NCBI GenBank assembly: GCA_012932295.1 | Contig: JAAONU010000006.1 | Span: forward strand, 30,902,882-30,966,881 | Length of the DNA: 64,000 nt | From: Cyclina sinensis | Lineage: Eukaryota; Mollusca; Bivalvia; Venerida; Veneridae | Reading direction: 5' to 3' | Part shown: positions 21,905 to 35,600 of the stretch, one piece after another | How positions within the stretch are numbered: the first letter of the stretch is position 1 | Layout of the letters: each line of letters starts with the position of its first letter | The notes under the pieces: model-generated | Seen by the model: the letters and a program-made list of their open reading frames with translations, nothing else | Told to the model about the DNA's origin: nothing | The model's database searches: none | Program-made: the position numbers and the translations under genes

Positions 21905-23477
21905 AAATGCACCTCAGTGATTGACAGTCACTTTTTAATGAAATTTACTTTTACTAAATTATAGCAAAAAGTATAATAATGTGTTGTTGTTGTTTTTTCA
22001 ATCAAATGGACGTTTATTACAAATCTGATACAAGCACCTGTGATCCTAGGATGGCCCATCTTCAAAGATATGAAATTTGTTACGGTCCAAACCAAAAGTG
22101 CAAAAGAAATAATAACCAGTAACACACTTTTAAACAATAACAAAAATTTATTCTTAAAACAAATAACTAAATTATTAAATTACAGTTACACAGTCACAAA
22201 GAAAAATGTTTTTTACAGTGCCTGGATTTAGTGTAGTCGTAACATAAATTAATAATCCTGTCTGATCCTGTTAATAGTTAAATGTCTTTGTCACTGTTTC
22301 CACAACATGTCCAAAATAACTTTAAGAAGAATAATGCCACAAATTGTTGAAAAGTTGAATAAAGTCTTCACAATAATTCCAAACATTCCAGTAATGGTTA
22401 ACTGTCACAGATAAAAATCTAACCCAATATTTTTAAGACCAAGGATTACCTAAAGGTAATGTTTGAAGAAATTCTCTGATTTTTATACACATAAATAAAA
22501 TACCAGAACAAATATAATCCAGAAAATTCTACAGTATTCAAGATACATCTTCAGTGTTCTAAGTATATAGCCACAATAAGAAGTTTATAGCATATTCTAA
22601 TAACTTCCAAAACACAGGTACAGCAGCTAGGTTATTGATTAGTTCTAAAAATAGAACTGTAAACACGCTATTTATAGCGAATTATTACACATATACATAA
22701 CAAATCAAAGCGCTGAACGCACTGGAGTTGTTCGGGATCTGTAAGCTTGAAGGTGTTTAAAAGCTAGCTCAAACCTCTAAACAACAAGACATTGTTTCAT
22801 GAAAAAAACAAACCCTCTAAACTGTTATATTACTCCACAAGGTTAATCTGAAACAAGTGCCATCACAGTAAGAGACAAATAATCCCTAAGAGAACACAGT
22901 CTATAGGACGTGCTGGATTTGATGAAGTGTCATTTAAGTGAAATGTTCAGTCTGTGCTGTGAAAATGCCAATTTGTGACAAATCCTTTCGATGTGAAGAA
23001 CAAGGCACAGAACAGCCATAACCTGCTCTTTTATAACTGGACTGTTCTTTTATAAAAGTAGCTTTATTAATCATTATAGAATGCAGGAAGAAAAGCACAC
23101 ACACAAGATTTATTTCATTTATTATTTGAACAGTTATAATTTAGAGTAATCACTGTGATATAAATTTTGAATCATAATAATAACGTTTTCAAAACAGATG
23201 TATACAAGCAAACTTTATGATTGTTTACCATATAGATAAGTGCAGCTTTTTCTCATTTCCTTTAAAAGAAACAAACAAGTAATGAAATAATCAAAGAAAG
23301 AAATAACAATAACAACTGAGTCTAACTAAACCTCACTCAAGTGTATTATCTTACATTAAACAGGAAGACAAAATAACAAGGTACTTATTCTGCTTTAATA
23401 TTAGAAGTGTGAAGATTTTTGACACAAAAAAATTGTTATTCGTATCAAGATTCTTATATACATAAGCTAACTTATAT
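21905..23477. other. Unique AT-rich stretch, no recognised feature
   Basis: No ORF with a recognisable protein and no tandem repeat. It could be 3' UTR or intergenic; the sequence alone does not decide. Confidence 0.4.
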
Positions 23478-24655
23478 ATAAACAAGAGGACAATGGTGGC
23501 ACTGAATTGCTCACCTAAGAGTAAAAGGTAAAAACACGAGTGCAATGTAATGGACTTATTATCAAAATTAAAGAAACAGTAGAAATTAATGCATGCAAAA
23601 TACCAAACTTTTATAATATTTGAACAATCTTGGCTCATTCGACAATGCTCTGCACCAACGTTCCGAGTTCTAGGCCTTGTGATTTTAGAAAAGAAGTTTT
23701 TGAAGGTTTTATTTTTGTTGACTTAGCAACCAGAGTTCATTTGTTGACATAGCAATCAGAGTTCTGAATGGAATGAAATTCTTTGAACAACTTTGATAGA
23801 ACTTCATGTAAGGAACACCTTGCAAAGTTCTATCAGATTTGCCACAATGACTCAAAGGTTTGGAGCAAAACATGAGGTCAAGATAACCAGTACTGACACA
23901 TGAAGACAGAAAACGCTCACCTGGTTAGTTGTGCTTAAAATGAGTCAATTATCAATATAATACAGAAAATCCTTTTCTTCAAGATGACGGTGTAATTTAA
24001 GTCCAAATTTGTTTAATAACAAGAACTGTCACTGCCAGCTGATCAAAACCCCCGAAATGGTGCTTTGACTTTTGAGCTGAGGACCAGAGAAGACATTTTG
24101 AAGATCCTTCAAAACAAGTGAGTTTTTTTTGACAATTTGACTTCAAGGTCAAGGTCATTTAGGGGTCAAGGTAAAAAAAATATACATTTGTATTTCATTT
24201 GGAAGAACTCTTTTCCCAAAGATTGGCGAGTGCAAACATGAACTTAATATGTTGATTCAAAAGAAGTATTTTTTTATTTACCCTCACATTCAAGGTCATT
24301 TAGGGGTCAAGGTAAAAAAAGATATGTCATTGGGAAGATTTTACCCAAAAGTTGTTGTGTTCAAATATGAACTAGATCTGTTGAGTTATAAGGGAGTTAT
24401 GGCCATTGTTTTAGTATTTTTGACAACTGGACCTTCGAATTCAAGGTCATTCAGGGGTAAAGGTCACATACATGTCAAAGGAAAGGTTTTGTCCAAACGG
24501 GTGTTCTTTTCAAGTATGAAGAAAATCCATTTACTAATAAGGAAGTTATGGGCAATGTTAAACGTTTTTGGAATTAATGACTGACTGACAAAATGACAGA
24601 CCGACAGGTCAAAAACTATACGCCCACTTTTGAGGCGCATAAAAAGAGATATTCT
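23478..24655. repeat. Two adjoining repeat elements
   Basis: 23478 onwards starts AACAAGAGGACAATGG...GCTCACCTAAG and reaches about 23930. A second starts near 24018 (AACAAGAACTGTCACTGCC), has units with TCAAGGTCATTTAGGGGTCA (24148, 24290, 24440) and ends near 24605-24650 with a hairpin (ACGCCCACTTTTGAGGCGC) followed by ATAAAAAGAG. Confidence 0.55.
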
Positions 24656-25059
24656 TAAAGACGTGGGGCATGACAGCCTTATATTGCTTACAAATGCACA
24701 CAAAGGCTGAGGTGCTAACGTGAGCTAAAAACCTTTCAAAGAAACTGGTAAAACTAAATAATGCTCTCTGAAGTATTTTTGTTCAGAATGGCAGAAAAGT
24801 AAGAAATGTACTAGCAATGGTATTTCAATGACATGTGAAATTAAATACTTTTTAAGTTATAGTAAGGATAATCATGATGAAACATATTAGTGGATTTATA
24901 GTATAAAAAAACAAATTTGTAAGGACAGTTGATTTATTGCAAAATTTACCTGCTACGAATGTTTGCCAGGGTTTTTATAATCACAACATGAGGTGTCAAG
25001 TGCTTGGCTGGCAGGTGTAAAAAGTAGACCTGTACTTCATATAATCAGTGTTGTTCTCC

Positions 25060-26168
25060 AGAAAGCCAGCTGATAAGCCATTAATTTATCTATCGACCGG
25101 GGTTGCTATATTAAGTTTTATAAAGGGAAATATTTAAAAACTGACTTAAAGAGATAGTTCTTTCTGCATTTCCTCTCATTGGTCTTTATAACTGTGTGAA
25201 GTTTTATTCAATTTCCTTCAATACTTTTCAACTTTTTTCCTAACAAGCATTATTAGGTATAATAAAGGGAGATAATTAAAAAAAAAGTAATGTAGAGTGA
25301 TTTTTTTTTAACATTGCACTTCCTCTCACTAGTCTCTATAACTGTCTGAAGATATAGTGAGATATCACTGAAACTTTAGAAGTTATACTCCAGAGAAGTA
25401 TTTAACTTTTGTAATTATCATTAAGGGAGATAATTCAAAATTAAGCAAGGTAGAATTAAGGTTCATAAACACTGCATTTCCTCTCACTGTTCTCTATCAC
25501 TGTGTGAAGTTTTAATAAAATTCCTTAAATAGTTATGAAGTTATTCTTGGGACAAGCATAATTAAGTACAATAAAGGGAGATAATTCATAAACTAAGTTA
25601 TGTAGGGTTATGATTCTTTGACACTACACTTCCTCTCTCTAATCTCTTAACTGTGTGGAGTTCAAATGAGATTTCATTGAAAGTTTAGAAGTTGTACTCT
25701 GCACAAGCATTATTAAACATTTTAAGTATCATTATGGGAGATAATTCAAAAATTAAGCAAGGCAGACATTTGGTTATTGAATAGTGCACTTTCACTCACT
25801 AGTATCTATGACTGTGTGAAGTTTTAATCAAATTTCTTCAATACTTTTCAAATTAATGTCCAGACAAGCATTATTAAGTATTATAAAGGGATATAATTAA
25901 AAACTAAGTAAATCAGAGCTGTGGAAAGTTTAGGAGTTGTATTCCGGACGAGCATTATTAACTTAAGGAAGATAATTAAAAAATTATGCAAGGTAGAATT
26001 ATAGTTCTTGGACACTGCACTTCTTCTCACTGGTCTCTATTAATGTATTAAGTTTCAATCAAATTCCATCAAACTTTTCAAGTTATTCTCTGTACAAGAG
26101 TGTGACGGATGGACGGAAGGATGGACAAGGTGGCGACTATATGTCCTCCCTTTTGAGAGTATAAAAAG
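25060..26168. repeat. Tandem-core element, about 155-bp units, with terminal module
   Basis: A unit marker like GCACTTCCTCTCACTAGTCT recurs near 25168, 25314, 25472, 25625, 25786 and 26016, each preceded by AAAGGGAGATAATT. The element ends with GACGGATGGACGGAAGG (26103), a CTCCCTTTTGAGAG hairpin and TATAAAAAG. Confidence 0.75.
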
Positions 26169-26476
26169 TCGGTTGAGATCAGATGCATTTGAGTACTATT
26201 CATGTTTTTCTGAATTCCTGGCTTATTTGGAATTGGGAAATATTCTAATCACTGTCTCCATGTCCTTGTGGTTAATGTACACTCTCATTACATACAATGG
26301 AGTTGATGGATTGTAACTATAAAAGCAAAGCTACCAACTGCCTTGCATACAGGATGAGGAATCAGGAGTAAATGTGTAAAAAGAAAAGGTATCTTATAAA
26401 CCTTGGAAACTGGCCCTTTTAGTAGGGTGACACTACCTTATAACATTTTCACGATCACTCGATATTTGTCTAACAA

Positions 26477-26482
26477 TTTATT
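26477..26482 (-). terminator. Candidate polyadenylation signal AATAAA for DUSP12
   Basis: Minus-strand AATAAA about 170 nt beyond the DUSP12 stop codon. Confidence 0.5.
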
Positions 26483-26648
26483 CAGAAATATATTTATGAT
26501 AAAACTTAAAAGCCATCATAAACAGCTTCCCTGCTCACCAAATGCAACCCTCTACACTTGCAGACAGTCACATTTGATAACTTATAACGTGCTAAAACAG
26601 TTTCTTCAGGTTTATTTCAAATATTATAATGGTAATGTCTTGAACTAT

Positions 26649-29600
26649 TCATTTGAGCATAACTTCTACACTGTTATTTAAATGTGATTGCCCACTGTTA
26701 CATGATGCAGCCTCTGTAAATCCACTGAATGCTGCACTACTCATCTGTGATTGGTTCATAACAACAGGTGGGCGTGGCTTCACAAGATCAACTTTAGAAG
26801 TTTGAATATGGAAAGCTGGTGCTACCCAAGATCCACAGGGACACCTTTCTCCTATGAAATAAAAATACAGCATTTACAATATAATTTGAATAAGAAAAGA
26901 AGTTATAATGATAATTTCATGAAGTATAAACTTAAACTTGACATGTAACAAGAACATTTTAATTTATGGAAGCTTGAAACATTCAATGTGATGAGCCACA
27001 TGTATCAGCCACCCTCCTCCACGTCAGTTGTTATCCAAATAAAGCCTCTTGAAAATAAATCTGTTTTGCAAAAGATTCGTAAAAACAAATCAATGGCAAA
27101 TAACATAATGATATAACATCAATGGTAAAAATTCCAAGAGCTTCAAATTGTGATGTTTTTATAAAATAAATGTTACATACCATACCAAATAAAGGACCCA
27201 AGTTTAGAATGACACTTTGGACACATCAACTGAAATGAAACAACAAAATAATATATAAAGCACCTTACGAACAAGAGGGCCATGATGGCCCTATATCGCT
27301 CACCTGAGTATGACTGCTTTTAACAAAGTTGTTATGGACCTTGTTAATAAACCTCAGATGTCCCAAATTCAAACTTGACCTAGAAATTATAGAAACAACC
27401 TTTCTGACAATTTTACTGGTTTTTCCAAAACTGGGCTCTGTGACATAGTTTTTGAACCTACATGACCCATATCTGAACTTGAGCTAGAAATTATCGAAAC
27501 AACCTTTCTGACAAACGTCAAGGATTTTTGGACTAAAATTGTTACCTCAAGAGTGTTAAGAAGGTTTTTCCATATTTGGGCTCTGTGGCCTAGTTTTTGA
27601 ACCTAGATAACCCATATTCGAACCTGAGCTAGAAATCATCAAAGCATCCTTTCTGACAAATTTCCAGGATATTTGGACAAAAATGTAGCCTCAAAAGTGT
27701 TAACAAGGTTTTTCCATATTTGGGCTATGTGACCTAGATTTTGACCCCAGATGAAACATATTCAAACCTGAGCTAGAAGTCATCGAAACAAGCTTTCTGT
27801 CGAATGTCCAGGATATTTGGACTGAAATTGTTACCTCAAGAGTGTTTGGAAGGTTTTTCCATATTTGGGCTCTGTGACCTAGTTTTTGAACCTAGATGAC
27901 TCATATTCGAACCTGAGCTAAACAAGAAATGTGTCCATAGGACACAGATGTCCCCATTCAGCCCCAGAGTTGGGGCATAAAAATGTCCCTGGGGTCACTA
28001 CTGGCCCTGTCTGAGGGGTCACAAGTTTTAAATAGCAGTATAGAAGAATATCTTTAAAAATCTTCTTGTCTGAAACCACAAGGCCTAGAATTTTAAAATT
28101 TGGCATGAAGCAAGCTTTATCAAGCTTTTTCAAATTATTAGATTAAGTTAAAGGTCACAGAGGCTAAAATATAGCTAGCAATATGGCCACGAGACAGTCA
28201 CACACGCTGGATCATTAATAAGATAAATCTATACGGGAAACCCCAGGTGCACAACTTCAAATGCTGATCAACATTCCTGAGTTCTTGTTTCTTGACTCTA
28301 GCTCCAGTGCTTTTGGAGCTACAGACGACACAACTTTTTGGCACAAACGAACGTAAGGACGGACTGACAGACGGACAAGGGCAAATCTAAATGCCCCCCC
28401 CACCTCCTTAAGAGTGGAGGCATAAAAATCATCAAATCAACCTTTCTGACAAATTTCCGGGATATTTAGACAGAAAATGTAGCCTCTAGAGTGTTAACAA
28501 GGTTTTTCCATATTTGGGCTCTGTGACCTAGATTTTGACCCCCAGATGACCCATATTCAAAATTGAGCAAATCATCGAAGCAACCTTTCTGACAAATTTC
28601 ACCGTCATTTGGACTAATAATGTAACCTCTAGAGTCTTAACAAGGTTTTTTCATATTTGGACTCTGTGACCTAGATTTTGACCCCAGATGACCCATAATC
28701 AAAATTGAGCAAGAAATCATCGAAGCAACCTTTCTGACAAATTTAAAGGTCATTTGGACTAATAATGTAGCCTCAAGAGTGTTTACAAGGTTTTTCATAT
28801 TTGGGCTTTGTAACCTAGATTTTGACCCCAGATGACCCATATTCAAACTTAAATTAGAAATTATCGAAACAACCTTTCTGACAAATTTCCAGTACATTTG
28901 GACTGAAAATATTACCTCTAGAGTGTTAATAAGGTTTTTCCATATAAGGGCTCTGTGACTTAGTTTTTGAACCCAGATGACCCATATTCGAACTTGAGCT
29001 AGAAATCATTGAAACAACCTTTCTGACAAATTTCAAGGATATCTGGACTGAACATGTAACCTCTATAGTGTTAACAAGGTTTTTTGCATATCTGGGATCT
29101 GTGATAGTTTTTAACCCCAGATGAACCATATTTGAACTTGAGCTAGAAATCATTGAAACAACCTTTCTCACAAATTTCAAGGATATTTGGACTGAAAATG
29201 TAGCCTCTAGAGTGTTAACAAGGTTTTTCTATTTTTGGGCCTTGTGACCTAGTTTTTCATCCAAGATAACCCATGTTCCAACTTGTTCGAGTAATTACTG
29301 GGACAAACATCCTGACTAAGATTCATGACAATTGAGGCAAAAATGTGACCACTGGAGTGTTAACAAACTAAGCCTCGACGTCCCACAGACGACAGACATT
29401 GATTGATCCTTTTAGCTAGCTCACCATGAGCCTTCGGCTCAGGTGAAAACTACTGAGTTTATTTTTTAAACAAAAACATACCGGGTAAGCCTCCCCCCAG
29501 CTGAACATATATTATGTCCTTCCCGTTCATGAACCTGAACATATATATTCAGACCACTGTCTAAAGAACTGCCAAATAATTTCAAAAACCATCAAGGAAT

Positions 29601-32600
29601 GACAAAGTTATGGATATGACACAAAAAAGACCCCATTTTATACCTTTGACCTCTAAGTATGATCTTGACCTTCACGGTGTGGACCTGGTTTTTACGCATA
29701 ACATATCGTCTCATGGCGGTTAACATTTCTGCCACATAATTTCAAAATCCATCAAAGAATAAACAAAGTTATGGAGCTGACACAAAAAATACCCTATTTT
29801 TGACCTTTAACCTCTAAGTGTGACCTTGACCTTGGCGGTGCATGGTTCTTCTATATGACACATTGTTTCATGGTGGTTAAAATTTCTGCTATATAATTTC
29901 AAAATCCATCGAGGAATGACAAAATTATCGAGCAGACACGATTTGTGACATCAAGACCTCCATCCAGACAGAAAGCACAACATCAAAATGTCTCCCTCTA
30001 CCACTATGCGGGAGGAGACATAACAAGCAAATTTTAAGAAAATTTATATCCTCTGCTGGAAGATAAGTTGCATCCAAAAGTGCTTCTTCAGAAAAACAAA
30101 CATCACTAAATGTTTTTTTCTTAAATACATGCACTGTGAAAAAAAGTTTTTTAATACTAAAATATATTTTATTTGATATATATTTCACAGAAGTGAAAGA
30201 AGGCTTTGTTACTTCTAATTCACATGATTTCATAATATTCAATGTGTTTCGAGCATTTATCTTCACTGTCATGCACCTTGGTTACTTTAACACTTCTATA
30301 ACTTTAAATTACTGTATACTGTATGCAATTATGACAAGAATTTACCTTGCCATCTAGCTGGTTGATAAATTCTGCCATCCACTGAACTGGTTCTATAAAT
30401 AAAGATCTTTTGCAGACTGTGTCACTGTTTTCTTCATTTATATCTTGGACTGGTCTCTTATTTGCTGGAACTTTACTGCGCCAGTCAAATGCAGCTTCAC
30501 CTTGACCCTCTGAGTGTGGAAGAATACTGGAAGTCCTAAACAATGCTCGTCTGTAACAAATATTTAGATTTACACCAGCATGTACTATGAGTTTTGTTGT
30601 CACAATAAATGATTTTTGTTTTCATTTACAGTATCTTCATACTAATCATGTGATGGCAAGGTACAAGGATAAGTGACTGATAACACTTTTCCTATCTAAC
30701 ATAGGCAGGTATCTAGCTTATCTATGAATCAATGACAACACCTAATAGTTTGAAACAACTACATTTTTGAGCATAGTAAGATTTTTCTTGCCTTAATTTA
30801 AGCTAATACCCCTCTAGAAACTGAGTGGATGATTCAGGAATATAGCTTAGTGTTTAATAATAGAATGAACTCAGCAAGCCTTTTAGCTAAGAAACAAACT
30901 GGCTGACTTCTGGAGTACTTTAGTGGACTTTTACCATAACATTCCTGAGGTCAGAAGAAAATGAAAACACAAGACATGCCCACTGGCAGAATGTAGAGCC
31001 CGCTCGTCTTAATTCATATCTGAACCTATAAGCTTCAGATCAAGGAGAAAGATGTATACATAGGTGAGATGTGTGCAACACATCCTCTTTATACCCAAGG
31101 CAAAATCTTGACATTGCATCATCTTATGTGATCTTGACCTCTGACCTGGTGACCTGGTTCATGTGAATGACACAAAGTCTCATGATGAACATTTGTGCCT
31201 AAAAAACTGAATTCATGTTATTTGAAAATTCCTCCAAGCACGAAGAAGTTATGGCATGGACAAGTTACGACGCACACACACACACACAAACACTGAACAG
31301 CCATTTTGACAACTATGTCGAGCTCAGGTCAAGCAGGCTCGACAAAAATCCTCTGACCACTAAGCAAGATACAGCTGGGACAAACAATTTTGATATTTTT
31401 CTTTGACCTTTGACCTCTTGTGACCTTGAACTTCATCTTGCACAAGACAACTCAACTCACCATGGAGAACATTTGTTATCAGTTATATTAAAATCCATCC
31501 ATGTATATAGAAGTTATACTCACAAATGAATGTTTTAATTTGTTACTTGACTTTTGACCCTGAAGTAAGACCTTAACCTTTTCCACAGACACCTGAATGT
31601 TTCGTGCAACACTCCGCCTCACTTTGGAGACATTTGTACCAAGTTATATTAAAATCCCTCCATGCATGTAGAAGTTACGCTCGGGACACCGGTTTTGAGC
31701 CGACCCTCCAAGTGTGACCTTGACCTTTGAGCGGCCGACCTAATCATGGTGAACATTTGTATCAAACTATTTTGTTATCTTTCAAAGAATGAGCAAGATA
31801 TAGACCAGACAAATCTAGACGAATGCACGGACTGACAGATGCATATACACCAAACCGCCTAATGTGAAAAGCAGCGACTAAGTCAACCTCACAACAAGCG
31901 GGCTCAACAATTTCAAAATCCACTGACCACTAAGCATAATACTTCAAAGCATGAGCAAGATACAACGCCAACAAACCAATTTTAATATCTTTATTTGACC
32001 TTTGACCTCTTGTGACTTTGACCTTCATTTTGCGCAAAACAACTCCACTCAACATGGCAGACATTTGTGCTAAGTTATATTAAAATCCATCAATGTATAT
32101 AGAACTTATACTCGCAAAATGAATGTTTTATTTTGTTATTTGACCTTTGACCCTTAAATGTGACCTTGACCTTTGCCACAGACACCGGAATTTTTCAAAT
32201 CCTCTGACCATTAAGCATCATACTTCAAAGCATAAGCAAGATACAGCGTCAACAAACAAATTTTGATATTTTTATTTGACCTTTGACCTCTTGTGACCTT
32301 GACCTTCATTTTATACGAGACAACTCAGCTCAACATGGAGAACATTTGTGCTAAGTTATATTAAAATCCATCCATGTATATAGAAGTTATACTCGCAAAT
32401 GAATGTTTTAATTTGTTATTTGACATTTCACCCCTAAGTGTGACCTTGACCTTTGCCACAGACACCTAAATTTTTGCACGACACTCCCCCTCACAATGGA
32501 GAATATTTGTCCCGAGTTATATTTAAATCCCTCCATGCATGTAGAAGTTACACTCGGGACATGGGCTTTGCGCTGACCCCCGTGACCTTGACCTTTGAGT

Positions 32601-35600
32601 GGCCGACCTGGGTTTTGTGTGCGACACACCATCCCATCATGGTGAAGATTTGTACCAAATTATTTTGTAATCGTTCAAAGAATGAGCAAGATATAGACCG
32701 GACGAATCCGGATGAATGCACGCAGGCACATACACCAAAAGTGGAGATTAAGTCGAGCTCACCGCAAGCGGGCTCGACAAAATATGGTCCATTTCCAGAC
32801 AGATAACACATAATGTGGCTAAAACACAGTGACAAATATACCTGCATTTCATACATCTGTAGTACTCTTCTGTCTTGTTGCTACCCACACCTTCAGCAAG
32901 GTCACTTACATTTACCTCAAGACTTCCTGTAATGTAAAAATTTCTATTTTAAATTTCCGATAAAAGCTGGTTGGAAATACAAGTTTTTATTTACCTGAAA
33001 TAAACTAAAAACTGAAATTCTAACTTCTGACTTGGCTATTGTATTAAATACAGTGTATTTTGTTGAAAAGCTGCTGGTAATATGATTTTCTTATCTGGAA
33101 GGAAACTGAAATTCTAACTTCTGACCTGGCTAGTACTAAAGATTTTGATGTGCGGGAAATTCACTAAAGATGTTGATTTTTAACAAATTAACAGGTTCTG
33201 AATATAATATACACTTACAATATACATCCTATAAACTTATTTATAAACTTGCTAACAATTTCTTTTTGACCCTAACAAATTTGTTTTTTTTCATGTTTTT
33301 ATTAGGGTTTGACTGGGGTTCAGCAAGCTTAACTGAATTAAGACTGAATTCTACATTGTACTTTGGTAATGGTTTAATGATATACTGCTTTTGAAATTGG
33401 TAATATTTCAGCTGCAGATCTAAAGTAAGCATGTATGTCATATCACAGGTGTACAAATTTCTTCAATTACAACAGTCAAAGCCATTATCTATATAACTTT
33501 ATCCAGAAGCTCTCTGTCTTCAGAGGACACTCTTTTGTATTCGATTAAAGAGCTACAGAGGCAACATTATGGTTTTACCTGTCAACAGCTAGTTTAAATG
33601 AATTTCAGAAAGTTTTTTTTTTTTTTTTTTGACTACAGGAAAATAGTTTTTTAATGTCTTATGAAAATAAGAAAAAAAAACAGAACATAAGGAAAAAGTT
33701 TTCTTCTGTTAAGTATTAGCATTGTATGTTTAAGCATTAAGATGCTGAGAACCTAATAAGAACAACACTTTCTCATGTTCTTCAATTTTACTTGGAAACC
33801 CCAATACCGCCTACTATTTCTGCAGCATTTTTTCATAAACCTTATTTTAAACTCAATAACTGGCTTCATGGATTCAAAACTTTATTCGTTCTGAGTGTGT
33901 GCAATTTAGAAACTATCCTCACTTCAAGGTCAGATTCCAACCAGTGGCCTTCAGATCAGGTGTTTGACAGTCTACTAATTGGCCCAGTTTACCACTGATG
34001 TCACCTTACACACACCTAACCAACTGTGTAATCACCTACCTGACTGTATATTCTGAGCCATGACTTCCAGTTTATATTGTCTATATACTGGATGTGTACT
34101 GTCTATTTCACACCCCATCTGTTCAAGTAGCTCTAACTGTCTCATGAACCCAGGATTTGGTCTGTTGTGAAATAAAAAATGCAAAGATATAAAACTGAAA
34201 CAAAATTCTATCTGAACATTCATTTCTTTTTTCAATGACAATTACCTGAAATGTTGTACAGTCTGTTCAAAGTGTATGAAAACTTACTAATAATTATTTT
34301 TTATCCATGTTGAAGTTTTGAAGTACTAAATGCAACACAAGCTCTGTAATTTTCATCCATAATTCATATATCAGGAGTTAACTAGACTTCTACAAAAATG
34401 TGTCACTCACTCCAATAAGGGTAATTTCATTTCAAAAAAAATCTTTATCAATAATTCACTTAAGCCCAAAATTACAAATTATTCAAAATTTAAAAAGTAC
34501 TAAAAGAACAACAACATGCAGTTTTACAAAAAGGCAATCACTTTCTAAAATGTGTTATGTCTCCTTAAGAAAAAGTGGTTAGGAATTGATCACTGTTAAA
34601 CTGAATGTCAATAGTTTATGTTTCAGATGGGGAAGATAAATCCTGAGCTCCAGATAAGGGCCCTACTTTTGTAAATACGGCTTTTTTCGTGATAGGTTAC
34701 GGCTTTTTTTTTTCAAATCTGGTAGTATTGTTACGTCCTTGAAATTCTTATTATGAAAATAAAAATAAACCAGGCCATATTGTTACGTCCACATAACTCG
34801 TAAATTTGGTACTGTGTAGCCTAACCTTTTTTGGTAATTTTAAACTACGGAAAAGCAGTAGACTGGGATACTGCATTTGTCTGTAAAATGTAGAGTAATT
34901 TCCGATAAATTGTATCCAGTCTAAAACAAAATGTCTGAGCGCATTGGATGTGGTAAAAGAAAATTCCTTGTGCAAAAAAAACACTTTGTATTCGTATGTC
35001 CCGGCTTAAGAGACAGAGAATGTGTTGTTTCATTCAGACAAAGATACTGTGTTACCAATTTTACAAGAACTGATCATATCTGTTATAAAACCCATCAGAA
35101 AACATGATGGGAAAAATGTTTAACTGAAAACCCTTGATACATGGAAATCGAAATATCCATTTTGGCATACATTTGATATGATCACCTGTGAAGTAAATAT
35201 TAAGCTACATGTATTGAATGCAGATTAAAGTTATTTTCTGTAATGCCAGCATTTATTGAAAGTGATAATCATAACAACAAAATCACACTGATTTTCATAT
35301 CTTTATATATATATATACATTTCCCTGTGAAGAATTCTGCTAACAGTAAGGTCCATATTTCTTCTTACAGTTAAATCCATACTTCTGGTGGTTTTTACTA
35401 CTTTATCTTTCAACTCAGGTAGTACAGATACCACCTTATTTTCCGTGTTACTCCTTTTTGTCTGATCTGTGGTAGTACCATTACTACTTTCACAAAACCT
35501 AATCTGGAGCACTGTAAATCAATGAAAGAACCACATTAATGGAACAGAAACCTACACTTTTTAAGTCTTTGACAGGAAATTACTTACCTGACTTTACCTC

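Noticed and set aside
35303..35515. Open frame on the minus strand between DUSP12 exons 3 and 4, with an acceptor-like and a donor-like site
   Set aside because: Exon 3 joins exon 4 directly in phase and matches the DUSP12 family without an insert. It could be an alternative exon, but nothing in the sequence requires it.
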